Shown: positions 37,678 through 45,452 of the stretch, in pieces | Numbering within the stretch: the stretch's first letter is position 1 | Layout of the letters: every line of letters starts with the position of its first letter | Source of the DNA: Bordetella genomosp. 13 | GTDB taxonomy: Bacteria > Pseudomonadota > Gammaproteobacteria > Burkholderiales > Burkholderiaceae_B | NCBI RefSeq assembly: GCF_007679965.1 | Contig: NZ_VEHL01000001.1 | Location: 1,217,668 to 1,281,667 of the forward strand | Direction: 5' to 3' | Length of the DNA: 64,000 nt | Made by a program: the position numbers and the translations under genes | Notes under the pieces: generated by a model | What the model was told of the DNA's origin: nothing | What the model saw: only the letters and a program-made list of their open reading frames with translations | The model's database searches: none

Positions 37678-37798
37678 CATTATTCAGTTGCGTTTTGCAC
37701 AATTGAGTTGTAACGGTTTCCGGCTATGTCCCTAGGCTGTGGGTGGTGCGCGGGTTACGACCCGCCAAGTCCCTCAGAACCTCAAGTGGAACAGCGCT

Positions 37799-38935
37799 AT
37801 GAAACTCACGAAAACCCTGTTTGCAGGTGCCGTCCTGGCCGCGATGGCTGGCACCGCTGCCGCCGAAACCTCGGTGACGCTGTATGGCCTGGTTGACTTG
37901 GGTATCGTCTATCAACGCGGCAAGGTCGGCACCAGCGATGCCAACCGCCCCGAATATGGCGGCGACTACCACTCCCGCATCGGCATGAACAGCGGCAACC
38001 AGAGCGGTTCGCGCTTCGGCCTGCGTGGCGTCGAAGATCTGGGCAACGGCGTGCAAGCCAACTTCGTGCTGGAAAACGGCTTCACCGCCAACAACGGCAA
38101 CCGCGACCAGGCTGGCCGCCTGTTCGGCCGCCGCGCCACGCTGGGCCTGTCCAGCGATGCGCTGGGCTCGCTGGACCTGGGCCGCAACATCAACGTTGCG
38201 TCCGACTGGTTCGGCAACATCGATCCGTTCGGCACGGACTTCTGGACGGCCTCGATGGGTACGGCCTTCAGCGCGGCCAACACGGTCCGCTATGACAATA
38301 TGGTCATGTACACGAGCCCGTCGTTCGGCGGCTTCCAGTTCGCGGGCGGCTACTCGTTCTCGTTCGACGACGTCGAGCGTCCCTCGCAGTTCGCCACCCA
38401 GGACAACAACCGCGCCATCACGACCGGCCTGCGTTACAGCGGCGGTCCCCTGCAAGTCGTGTTCACCTACGACAAGCAGATGCTCAAGCCCAACCAGCCG
38501 TCGCCCGAGCAGTTCATCATCGGCGCCGCCTATGACTTCGAAGTCGTCAAGCTGTCGCTGGCCTATGGCCGCAGCACCGACGGCGTCATGATCGGCCAGG
38601 GTTACGACCTGATGGGCGGCGGCTTCAACGACAACACCCCGGCGCGCGGCCAGGGCGGCACCAACGGCCGCTTCACCTGGGACGACCTGAAGATCAACTC
38701 GTACATGGTCGGTGTGAGCGCCCCGATCGGCGGCGCCAGCAACGTGTTCGCGTCGTGGCAGCGTGCCGACCCGAACCAGGGCCTGGAAACGATGAACGTC
38801 TGGAGCCTGGGCTACACCTACGACCTGTCCAAGCGCACCAACCTGTACGCCTTCGGCTCGTACAACGACGCCGCGGCGTTCGTCGACGGCGACAAGATGC
38901 TGACCGTCGGCGTGGGCCTGCGTCACCGCTTCTAA
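37799..38935 (+). CDS. Gram-negative trimeric porin
   Basis: A 378-residue outer membrane porin of the classical betaproteobacterial type. A signal peptide M-K-L-T-K-T-L-F-A-G-A-V-L-A-A-M-A-G-T (cut after A-A-A) precedes the first strand E-T-S-V-T-L-Y-G-L-V-D-L-G-I-V-Y. The pattern of 16 beta strands with R-F-G-L-R-G-V-E-D-L-G-N-G and the C-terminal V-G-L-R-H-R-F (terminal Phe for BAM recognition) is complete. The long 5' untranslated region (over 120 bases after the previous terminator) and a strong terminator fit a highly expressed monocistronic gene. Confidence 0.95.
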   Translation: MKLTKTLFAGAVLAAMAGTAAAETSVTLYGLVDLGIVYQRGKVGTSDANRPEYGGDYHSRIGMNSGNQSGSRFGLRGVEDLGNGVQANFVLENGFTANNGNRDQAGRLFGRRATLGLSSDALGSLDLGRNINVASDWFGNIDPFGTDFWTASMGTAFSAANTVRYDNMVMYTSPSFGGFQFAGGYSFSFDDVERPSQFATQDNNRAITTGLRYSGGPLQVVFTYDKQMLKPNQPSPEQFIIGAAYDFEVVKLSLAYGRSTDGVMIGQGYDLMGGGFNDNTPARGQGGTNGRFTWDDLKINSYMVGVSAPIGGASNVFASWQRADPNQGLETMNVWSLGYTYDLSKRTNLYAFGSYNDAAAFVDGDKMLTVGVGLRHRF

Positions 38936-38991
38936 GCAGAATCAGCTGCAGGGTTCGCCTCGCCTGAGCAGGGCCGGGGCGCCCATCTCAA

Positions 38992-39022
38992 AGCCGCCTT
39001 CGCAAGAAGGCGGCTCTTTTTA
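38992..39022 (+). terminator. Terminator of the porin gene
   Basis: AGCCGCCTTC and GAAGGCGGCT form a perfect 10-base stem with a GCAA tetraloop, followed by CTTTTTATTT. A canonical intrinsic terminator 57 bases after the porin stop. Confidence 0.95.
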
Positions 39023-39099
39023 TTTCCGGGGTTCCGCCCGCCGGGCCTGGCCACGGATCGGCGCGAGCGCCGTTGCGCCGCGCGCCGGCCAGCGCGGAG

Positions 39100-39798
39100 T
39101 CAGCCCGGAATAGCCAGCCCGCGCTGGACCGCGGGCCGCGCCACGAAGGCATCCAGCACGCGGCCGACGTTCCTGAACTGATCGAACTCGACCAGTTCGC
39201 CCGCTCCGTAGAAGCCGATCAGGTTGCGGATCCACGGAAACGCGGCGATGTCGGCGATGGTGTATTCCTTGCCCATGATCCAGTCGCGGTCGTCCAGGTG
39301 CTTGTCCAGCACGCCCAGCAGCCGCTTGGACTCGGCGACGTAGCGGTCGCGCGGACGCTTGTCTTCGTAGTCCTTGCCGGCGAACTTGTGGAAGAAGCCC
39401 AGCTGGCCGAACATCGGGCCGATGCCGCCCATCTGGAACATGACCCACTGCAGGGTCTCGTAGCGCGCGGCCACGTCCCGCGGCAGGAACCGTCCGGTCT
39501 TGCCGGCCAGGTAGACCAGGATGGCGCCGGATTCGAACAGCGGCAGCGGCTGGCCGTCCGGACCATCCGGATCGATGATGGCCGGGATCTTGTTGTTCGG
39601 GCTCAGCGACAGGAATTCCGGCGACAGCTGGTCGTTGCTGCCGAAGTCGACCTTGTGCGGCTCGTAGGGCAGGCCGGTTTCTTCCAGCATGATCGACACC
39701 TTCACGCCGTTGGGCGTGGGCAGCGAATAAAGCTGGAGGCGGTCAGGGTGCTGGGCGGGCCACTTTTTCGTGATGAGGAAGTCGGAGAGAGCGCTCAT
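39100..39798 (-). CDS. Glutathione S-transferase, YfcG/YghU-like
   Basis: A 232-residue GST. The N-terminal thioredoxin-like domain carries S-L-P-T-P-N-G-V-K-V, matching the Thr/Asn active-site pattern of YfcG-type disulfide-bond oxidoreductases. The glutathione-binding N-K-I-P-A-I-I and L-F-E-S-G-A-I-L-V-Y follow. The C-terminal helical domain includes the conserved Y-T-I-A-D-I-A-A-F-P-W. Enzymes of this group reduce disulfides with two glutathiones bound. Lies upstream of a YchJ-like gene in the opposite map order on the same strand, separated by 37 bases. Confidence 0.9.
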   Translation of the reverse strand: MSALSDFLITKKWPAQHPDRLQLYSLPTPNGVKVSIMLEETGLPYEPHKVDFGSNDQLSPEFLSLSPNNKIPAIIDPDGPDGQPLPLFESGAILVYLAGKTGRFLPRDVAARYETLQWVMFQMGGIGPMFGQLGFFHKFAGKDYEDKRPRDRYVAESKRLLGVLDKHLDDRDWIMGKEYTIADIAAFPWIRNLIGFYGAGELVEFDQFRNVGRVLDAFVARPAVQRGLAIPG

Positions 39799-39835
39799 GG
39801 AAGGATATGTCCGATGAAGGGTCGCTGGCGAGGCG

Positions 39836-40243
39836 CTACGTGTGCTGATCGCCGTCTACGTACAGCCACCGCCCGTCCTGGCGGACGAACCGGCTGGTTT
39901 CGTGCAGGCGCGATGCGCGGCCGTCCTGCCGGCAGCGCGCCACGAATTCGACGATGGCGTGATCGTCATCCTGTTTCTCGTGCCGGCGCACCTGTAGGCC
40001 CAGCCACTTCAGGTTGGGCGGATTGGGCGACAGGTCGGCCGGGCGCGTGTCCGGATGCCAGGTCTGCCGCAGATAGTCCAGCAGGTCCAGCACGAAGGCG
40101 CTGTAGCGTGAGCGCATCAGGGACTCCGCATCCGGCGCCCGCAGCAGGCCGGGGCCGTCATGCCAGCGGCCGCAGCACGCCGGATAGGCGCGGCCGCTGC
40201 CGCAGGGGCAGGCGGAAGGGAGCGGATTCGGGGCGGATTTCAC
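39836..40243 (-). CDS. YchJ-family (UPF0225) protein with SEC-C motif
   Basis: A 135-residue protein starting at GTG 40243. It has one N-terminal SEC-C zinc motif, C12-P-C14-G-S-G-R-A-Y-P-A-C23-C24, followed by L-M-R-S-R-Y-S-A-F and the YchJ core with T-W-H-P-D-T-R and the conserved V-E-F-V-A-R-C. The family is cytoplasmic, with unknown function, possibly nucleic-acid or protein binding. GTG is chosen since the upstream in-frame ATG region runs into Arg/Pro-rich out-of-family sequence. No clear ribosome binding site is visible. Confidence 0.85.
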   Translation of the reverse strand: MKSAPNPLPSACPCGSGRAYPACCGRWHDGPGLLRAPDAESLMRSRYSAFVLDLLDYLRQTWHPDTRPADLSPNPPNLKWLGLQVRRHEKQDDDHAIVEFVARCRQDGRASRLHETSRFVRQDGRWLYVDGDQHT

Positions 40244-40408
40244 CCGCGCATTTTGGCACGAAGCGGGCGGCGCGGGCGCTCTATGACCCATTTCGCAGGG
40301 ACGTTGCGCCGCATCGTGGCGGCGCTGCTCAGGTCGTCCGCGCATGCGCCCACGGTCGCCGTGCCGCGCCTCCATGTCGCGGCTCGAGCCGCACGCCTGG
40401 ACCGGACG

Positions 40409-40681
40409 TCAGGCCACCAGGTCGGCGTATTCGGGATGGCGGCGTATGTAGACGGCTGCGTACGAGCACAGCGGCTGCACGCGCCAGCCTTCGCGGCGCG
40501 CGGTATCCAGGGCGGTGCGGGTCAGGTCGGCGGCGATGCCGCGCCCGCCCACGGCCGATGGCACGCCGGTATGGGTGATCGCCATCGTGCCATTGCCGAG
40601 CTGGTAGTCCAGCACGCAGAGATGGCCGTCGACGGTGGACTCGAAGCGGTTGGCGGGAGCGTTATGGGTGATGTCCGTCAT
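40409..40681 (-). CDS. Small GNAT-family N-acetyltransferase (YjdJ type)
   Basis: A 90-residue protein of the short GNAT_2/YjdJ group. Key segments are M-A-I-T-H-T-G-V-P, G-G-R-G-I-A-A-D-L-T (acetyl-CoA loop) and V-Q-P-L-C-S-Y-A-A-V-Y-I-R-R-H-P-E-Y, which includes the putative catalytic cysteine in C-S-Y. Family members are small acetyltransferases of unknown substrate. It follows nhaA on the same strand after 95 bases. The longer minus frame through 41086 is the out-of-frame shadow of nhaA. Confidence 0.88.
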   Translation of the reverse strand: MTDITHNAPANRFESTVDGHLCVLDYQLGNGTMAITHTGVPSAVGGRGIAADLTRTALDTARREGWRVQPLCSYAAVYIRRHPEYADLVA

Positions 40682-40776
40682 GGGTATCCTCGGTGGTATC
40701 CAACGGGCGCCCAGCAGGCGGCGTGCCCGTCGTCGGCGGCCCGCCGGCACGCGGCGCGGATGGCCGCCCCTGCCGG

Positions 40777-42126
40777 CTATCCTACTGCGAGGCGGCGGCG
40801 ATACGCCAATCCCCATGCCAGGCCCGCCAACGCGGCCACCAGGGATCCCACCAGCACGCCCAGCTTGGCCGCGCCCAGCAGCATCGCGTCGTCGAACGCC
40901 AGCATGGCGATGAAGATGGACATGGTGAAGCCGATGCCCGCCAGCAGCCCCACCAGGCAGATGCCGCCCCACGATACGCCGGGCGGCAGGCGACACCAGC
41001 CCATGCGGACCGCCAGCCAGCTCATGCCGATCACGCCCAGCGGCTTGCCCAGCACCAGCGCCAGCGCGACGCCGCCCACGATCCACTGCGGGCCGGCCGC
41101 CGACAGATCCACGCCTTGCAGGCTGACGCCGGCGTTGGCCAGCGCGAACACCGGCATGATGCCGTAGGCGACCCAGGGATGCAGCGTCATCTGCACGCGC
41201 GTCACCGGTGGCAGCACCTCGCGCTGCGCCAGGCGGAGTTCTTTCAGCGGCAGGGCCATCCGGTGCGCGTCCGCGGCCTGGCCGTCATGTCCGCGCAGCG
41301 CATCGGCGGCGCGCGCCAGGACGTCCAGGGGGCGCTCGCGCATCGGCAGCGCCATGACCGGCGTCATCATGCCCAGCACCACGCCCGCCAGCGTGGGATG
41401 CGCGCCGGTCATCAGCAGGCCCGTCCACACGATCGCGCCTGGCGGGATGTACGCGGCCGCCGAGCCGATGCCCAGGCGCTGGAACGCGAGCACGGCCAGG
41501 ATGCCCGCGCCCGCGATGATGAAGCCCTCGTACTGGAGCCCGCCGGAGTAGAACAGCGCGATGATGAGCACGGCGATGATGTCGTCGATGATCGCCAGCG
41601 CCAGCAGGAAAATCCGTACGTTGACGGGAATCGACCTGCCCAGCAGCGCCAGCACGCCGACCGCGAAGGCGATGTCGGTCGCGGTCGGCACGGCCCAGCC
41701 TCGCAGCCCGGCGGGATCGCCGTTCACGCCCGCGTAGATCAGCGCGGGGACCACGACGCCGCCCAGGGCGGCCATGATGGGCAAGCCGGCCTGCCTGAGG
41801 TTGCTGAGCGCCCCTTCGTGGATCTCGCGACGGATCTCCATGCCGACGACCAGGAAGAACAGCGTCATCAGGCCGTCGTTGATCCAGAAGTGCAGGCTTT
41901 GCGAGAAGGTCAGGTCGCCCAGGCCCAGGGAAACCGGCATGTGCCAGAAATGGTGGTAGCCGGCGGAAAACGGGGAGTTGGCCCAGATCAGCGCCGCGGC
42001 CGCAGCAATGACCAGCACGATGCCGCTGGCGGCTTCGATGTGCAGGAAACGCTGGAGGGTGGCGAACGCGCGTTCGGCCAGGACTTGGACGCGCGGCAAG
42101 GTATGCCGCGGGGTAGGGGCGTGCAT
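40777..42126 (-). CDS. nhaA: Na+/H+ antiporter NhaA
   Basis: A 449-residue integral membrane antiporter exchanging two protons for one sodium (or lithium) ion. Key residues are D151 in P-T-A-T-D-I-A-F and the ion-site pair D181-D182 in A-I-I-D-D-I-I-A-V; helix 10 contains I-G-F-T-M-S-I-F. A cytoplasmic loop of about 60 residues between helices (P-L-D-V-L-A-R-A to Q-R-E-V-L-P-P) makes it longer than the E. coli protein but is usual for this subfamily. The start at 42126 follows CGGAG at an 11-base distance. The mRNA leader resembles the nhaA-I (Li+-sensing) riboswitch. Confidence 0.94.
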   Translation of the reverse strand: MHAPTPRHTLPRVQVLAERAFATLQRFLHIEAASGIVLVIAAAAALIWANSPFSAGYHHFWHMPVSLGLGDLTFSQSLHFWINDGLMTLFFLVVGMEIRREIHEGALSNLRQAGLPIMAALGGVVVPALIYAGVNGDPAGLRGWAVPTATDIAFAVGVLALLGRSIPVNVRIFLLALAIIDDIIAVLIIALFYSGGLQYEGFIIAGAGILAVLAFQRLGIGSAAAYIPPGAIVWTGLLMTGAHPTLAGVVLGMMTPVMALPMRERPLDVLARAADALRGHDGQAADAHRMALPLKELRLAQREVLPPVTRVQMTLHPWVAYGIMPVFALANAGVSLQGVDLSAAGPQWIVGGVALALVLGKPLGVIGMSWLAVRMGWCRLPPGVSWGGICLVGLLAGIGFTMSIFIAMLAFDDAMLLGAAKLGVLVGSLVAALAGLAWGLAYRRRLAVG

Positions 42127-42200
42127 GGTCGTGGAGACTCCGCGTGGCGGCCCGACCGACGCATGAACCTGCCCGCCGCCCGATGCTGCGAACACCCGTT
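42127..42200 (-). ncRNA. Candidate nhaA-I-type (Li+/Na+) riboswitch in the nhaA leader
   Basis: Minus strand, immediately before the nhaA ATG. The leader of about 74 bases begins GGGTGTTCGCAGC, continues with CGGGCGGC, and further on has GCCGCCACGCGGAG just before the start region. GGCGGC can pair with GCCGCC. The CGCGGAG block holds the ribosome binding site, so ligand binding could control translation. Order and spacing resemble the nhaA-I motif, a Li+ riboswitch class placed upstream of nhaA in proteobacteria. I compared this only from memory, and covariance search is needed to confirm it. Confidence 0.55.
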
Positions 42201-42204
42201 TGTC

Positions 42205-42210
42205 ATTGTA
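42205..42210 (-). promoter_or_regulatory. Candidate -10 box of nhaA
   Basis: TACAAT on the minus strand, about seven bases before the inferred 5' end of the nhaA leader. A good -35 is not visible at 17 bases; TTGCGG is 21 bases away. Confidence 0.5.
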
Positions 42211-42319
42211 CCGAATCAGGCGGGGGCTCGCCCGCAACGCCACGCCTGATCGGCGGCGGATGCGGCTCTGCATCGCAGAGGCAACCTGGCTGCCCCCTGC
42301 ACGCCCGCCGGTTACCGGC

Positions 42320-43303
42320 TCACGCCGCAGGCAATTGCGCAGGCGGTTCCGCGGCCTGCGCCAGGGTCCGCTCCAGCTTGGCGGTCAGTTCGGCGCTGGC
42401 CGGCATCAGGGGCTGGCGCAGTTCGTCGACGATCAGCCCCTGCATGGACAGCGCGCGCTTGAGAGGAGCCGGATTGGGCTCGCTGAACAACAGCCGGATC
42501 AGCTTGCGCAGCGGGGCGAACAGGGCCTCGGCCCGCGGCGCGTCGCCCGCGCGCGCCGCGCGCATCATGGCGACGAAGCGCTCGGGGAACAGGTGCGCGG
42601 CCGCGGGGATGGCGCCCGTGCCGCCGGCCAGGAAGTGGTCCATCAGCATGGCGTCGGCGCCGCACAAGGCCTGCACGCGGCCGCGCTGGTTCAATGCGGC
42701 CAGCAGGCCGGGATGGCATTCCTTCACGGCTGCGTACTGCGGGTCGCGGGCCAGGGTTTCCATCGTGTCCACGGTCAGCGCCACGCCGGTGCGTTCGGGG
42801 ATGTTGTACAGGATGATGGGCCGCTCGGTGGTCCATGCGATCTGGTGGTAATGCCAGACGATGCCGGCCTGACTGGGGCGCAGGTAGGCCGGCGGCGGCA
42901 CCAGGTAGGCGGCGGGCGCCGCGCGTTCGAAGCGGCGGATCAGCGCCGTGACGCTGCGCGTGTCGATGCCGCCAGCGCCGATCACCACGGGCAGGGCATT
43001 CGCGTCGCCTCGCACGGCGTCCAGCACCTCGCATTTCTCGGCTATGGACAGCAGGCTGCCTTCGCCCGTGGAGCCGAACAGCACCAGCCCGGCCAGGCCG
43101 GCGTCGCGGTAGCGGCGCGCCAGCGCCTGCGCGGCATACAGGTCCACGCGGCCCTGGCGCAGCGGCGTGATCATCGGCAGCCACAGGCCGTCGAAACGTA
43201 CGGGGGCGTCGGGCAAGGCGTCGCGCGGCGTGGCGTTGGCGGGCAAGGCGTCACGCGGCGCCGCGGTGGTCGACAGGGCATCGAGCGGCATGACGGCGTT
43301 CAT
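42320..43303 (-). CDS. DapA-family (dihydrodipicolinate synthase-like) aldolase
   Basis: A 327-residue Schiff-base aldolase of the DapA/NAL family. The lysine is in A-A-V-K-E-C-H-P-G, the tyrosine in [10 protein letters not shown], and the pyruvate-binding loop is G-S-T-G-E-G-S. The Thr-Thr of true DapA is Ser-Thr here. The first 35 residues are an extra Ala/Pro-rich extension with two P-R-D-A-L-P repeats, absent from DapA. It is translated from an ATGA overlap with a small upstream gene and is not next to lysine genes, so it may serve catabolism of a keto acid or be a second dapA copy. Confidence 0.85.
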   Translation of the reverse strand: MNAVMPLDALSTTAAPRDALPANATPRDALPDAPVRFDGLWLPMITPLRQGRVDLYAAQALARRYRDAGLAGLVLFGSTGEGSLLSIAEKCEVLDAVRGDANALPVVIGAGGIDTRSVTALIRRFERAAPAAYLVPPPAYLRPSQAGIVWHYHQIAWTTERPIILYNIPERTGVALTVDTMETLARDPQYAAVKECHPGLLAALNQRGRVQALCGADAMLMDHFLAGGTGAIPAAAHLFPERFVAMMRAARAGDAPRAEALFAPLRKLIRLLFSEPNPAPLKRALSMQGLIVDELRQPLMPASAELTAKLERTLAQAAEPPAQLPAA

Positions 43304-43602
43304 CGCAGCACCGCCGTCAGGGTATGGATGACGCCGAATTCGGCCCTGGGCAGGGCGCACATGATCACGTGCATGGCCGCGTCGATGTCATGGCGCGTGC
43401 CGCGCAGCAGCATCGTGGTGGGGCCGCCTGCCGGATCGGCATCCAGGATGCGGACTTCGGCGGGCACGTCGCCGGCGCGGCGCAGCGCCAGGTGCAGATT
43501 CATGACGTCGTGCGGCGCGATGCGCACGGTCATCGAGACAGCGTCGCCCAGCGGCATGGCGATGGGCATGGCGGGACGGTGTTGGCGTTGCGGTAAGGGC
43601 AT
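43300..43602 (-). CDS. Small protein coupled to the DapA-like gene
   Basis: About 100 residues if the ATG at 43602 is used; 43569 and 43533 are alternative starts and none has a strong ribosome binding site. The core M-T-V-R-I-A-P-H-D-V-M-N-L-H-L-A-L-R-R-A reads like beta-alpha, followed by A-E-V-R-I-L-D, T-T-M-L-L-R-G, D-A-A-M-H-V-I-M-C-A-L, G-V-I-H-T-L-T-A-V-L. This alternation is compatible with a ferredoxin-like (ACT-like) fold. I do not recognise a family. The TGA overlaps the DapA-like ATG, so it could be a regulator or partner of that enzyme. Confidence 0.6.
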   Translation of the reverse strand: MPLPQRQHRPAMPIAMPLGDAVSMTVRIAPHDVMNLHLALRRAGDVPAEVRILDADPAGGPTTMLLRGTRHDIDAAMHVIMCALPRAEFGVIHTLTAVLR

Positions 43603-43743
43603 GGCGGTTGGGGCGCGGGCCTGCGGTGGGGCAGGCTGCCGTTGGCCGTGGTGGCTGACGAGTCCACTATAGGGAGCGCGCCGTAAACCCCGCGGAAAAA
43701 TGCCGCCCGCCGCCATAAAAATGGCGTCAACGCCGGTGTCGCG

Positions 43744-44538
43744 TCAGAAGGTTCTGGTCAGCGTCACCAGCCCCGCCGCGCGGCCCATGTCGCGCCCCTT
43801 GGTGTTGGTGTAGACCCGGCGGTCGGCGTTTGTGTCGACGTAGGCGGCGCTCAGGCTGAAGCCCTGGCCCAGGTCCTTGGTCAGGCCCAGTTTCCAGTCC
43901 CAGTACGAACCGTCGTCCAGGCCGCGCACGTACTGATAGCCGACGTGCGCGTTGACGGCCAGGCCCCAGACGCCGGTATCGAAGTCGCCGCTCAGGTCGA
44001 CGTACTGGCTGCCGCTGCTGCGCGCGAAGCCGAACAGGTTGGTGACGGCATACGAGTACTTGAGGAACACCGGACCGTATCCGGCGCCGGCATACAGCTC
44101 GGTGGTGTCGGGGCTGGTGTAGCCGGACGGATAGTCCCCGGGGTAGTAGTACTGCAGCACGCCCACGTCGAAGGGAGCATCTTCGGCAAGCCGGCCCTTG
44201 TAGCCGCCATAGAAGTCCACCTCGATGGGGGCGGACACGTCCGGATGGCTGTCGTCAAGCCAGCTGATGCTCGAGTTCCAGTTGCCGAGGTAGAAGCCGC
44301 TGGCGTGCACGAAGTCGAAGCCGGCGGACACGGCCGGCTTGTTGTTGGTCTGCATGAGGCCTCGATAGCGGTACTGGCTGGCCAGCGACAGGTTGGCGCC
44401 GAGCGTATAGGACGCGGGCGCATCGGCTTGCTGCTGCTGTTGCTGCGCCTGGGCGGCGTCGGCCAGGCACAGCGCCGCCGCCAGCGTGGCGCCGGCGGCT
44501 AGGGGTTTGGAAAGCCTGGGCAGGCGGGCGTGTGGCAT
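43744..44538 (-). CDS. TorF family putative porin
   Basis: A 264-residue outer membrane protein. The signal peptide (about residues 1-32, A-D-A-A-Q-A) ends in a Gln-rich stretch; then L-G-A-N-L-S-L-A-S-Q-Y-R-Y-R-G-L is the family hallmark at the first strand. Further beta strands lead to a C-terminal V-T-L-T-R-T-F. The start at 44538 is preceded by AGGAG at seven bases. Upstream bases to the lolA stop contain clustered CGTAAA repeats and a hairpin. The function is outer-membrane transport of an unknown small molecule. Confidence 0.9.
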   Translation of the reverse strand: MPHARLPRLSKPLAAGATLAAALCLADAAQAQQQQQQADAPASYTLGANLSLASQYRYRGLMQTNNKPAVSAGFDFVHASGFYLGNWNSSISWLDDSHPDVSAPIEVDFYGGYKGRLAEDAPFDVGVLQYYYPGDYPSGYTSPDTTELYAGAGYGPVFLKYSYAVTNLFGFARSSGSQYVDLSGDFDTGVWGLAVNAHVGYQYVRGLDDGSYWDWKLGLTKDLGQGFSLSAAYVDTNADRRVYTNTKGRDMGRAAGLVTLTRTF

Positions 44539-44747
44539 GGTGTCGTTCTCCTGTGAATGCGCGCGAAGACGCGCCGTGCGCACAGTAGAGACAAGCGCAT
44601 AAGCCGCGCGTAAAGAGTGCGCGGCCGTGCGTAAACGGGCCGTAAACCGTGCGCGCGGACTCGGTGCACGGGAAGCCCACGCATGACGTCCATCCACGTG
44701 GAGCCGATGCACGCGACGCCAGCTCGCATGCATCCGGCCCACGTGAA

Positions 44748-44769
44748 GACGGCGCCCGCAGGCGCCGTC
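44748..44769 (-). terminator. Hairpin after lolA
   Basis: GACGGCGCC and GGCGCCGTC form a perfect 9-base stem with loop CGCA, 42 bases after the lolA stop on the minus strand. There is no U-run, so it is a weak or rho-assisted end of the ftsK-lolA transcript. Confidence 0.55.
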
Positions 44770-44810
44770 GACTTGCCGCGACAGCGGGCGTCGATGCCCG
44801 CCAGGCCGCG

Positions 44811-45452
44811 CTACATCTTCACCACGTCGGTTCCCGCCGGCGGCGTGAACTGGAACTCGGTGGCGGGCAGCGAGGGATTGGGCTGAAGGTTGGACAGCTC
44901 CACGCGCGTGGTCTGGCCGAAAGCGTCCAGCAGCTCGATGCGCACGGGCTGGTTGTCCTTCATGCCGATGTCGACCTGCGAGAAGCCGGCGTCGGCGCTT
45001 CGCGGCTTGGCGCGCAGCCACTCCAGGCCGTCGCGCGCGGGCAGCGGCGAGACCTGGAAGGCCTGTTCCAGGTTGCCCGAGCCGAACAGGATGGCGGCCG
45101 GCGAGGTGCCGATGGCCCGGTCGACCTGGCGCACGGTGACCTGGGCCAGGTCGGGGTCGTACTGGTAGACCTGCTTGCCGTCGGCGACGATGCGCTGTTC
45201 GTACGGCAGCTTGACCAGCCAGTTGAACTTGCCGGGGCGCTGGAAGGCGAAGGTGCCGCTTTGCGTCTTCGGCTTGCCGCCCTGTGTGCCAGAGGTGCTT
45301 TGCGTGAACGCGCCGGTGGCGCCCTGCACGTTGGAGACGAAGGCCTTCAGCTGTTCCTGCGCGCTGCCGGCCATGCCAGCCGCCGCGGCCATCAGCGGGC
45401 ACAGGCCCAGCACCGCCACGGCGGCCAATCGGTGTAGGGTCTTTACCATCAT
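44811..45452 (-). CDS. lolA: Outer-membrane lipoprotein carrier protein LolA
   Basis: LolA ferries lipoproteins through the periplasm from LolCDE to LolB. The 213-residue protein has a signal peptide (about 1-24, M-A-A-A-A-G), then [17 protein letters not shown] and the conserved [13 protein letters not shown]. The half-barrel strands [10 protein letters not shown] and L-S-N-L-Q-P-N-P follow. The first ATG (45452) overlaps the ftsK stop by four bases, so translation is coupled; a second ATG lies next to it. Usually followed by rarA in betaproteobacteria; here rarA is 15.7 kb away. Confidence 0.95.
   Translation of the reverse strand: MMVKTLHRLAAVAVLGLCPLMAAAAGMAGSAQEQLKAFVSNVQGATGAFTQSTSGTQGGKPKTQSGTFAFQRPGKFNWLVKLPYEQRIVADGKQVYQYDPDLAQVTVRQVDRAIGTSPAAILFGSGNLEQAFQVSPLPARDGLEWLRAKPRSADAGFSQVDIGMKDNQPVRIELLDAFGQTTRVELSNLQPNPSLPATEFQFTPPAGTDVVKM

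Noticed and set aside
40409..41086. 225-residue minus frame including the small GNAT
   Set aside because: The upstream part overlaps nhaA out of frame. The family start is at 40681.
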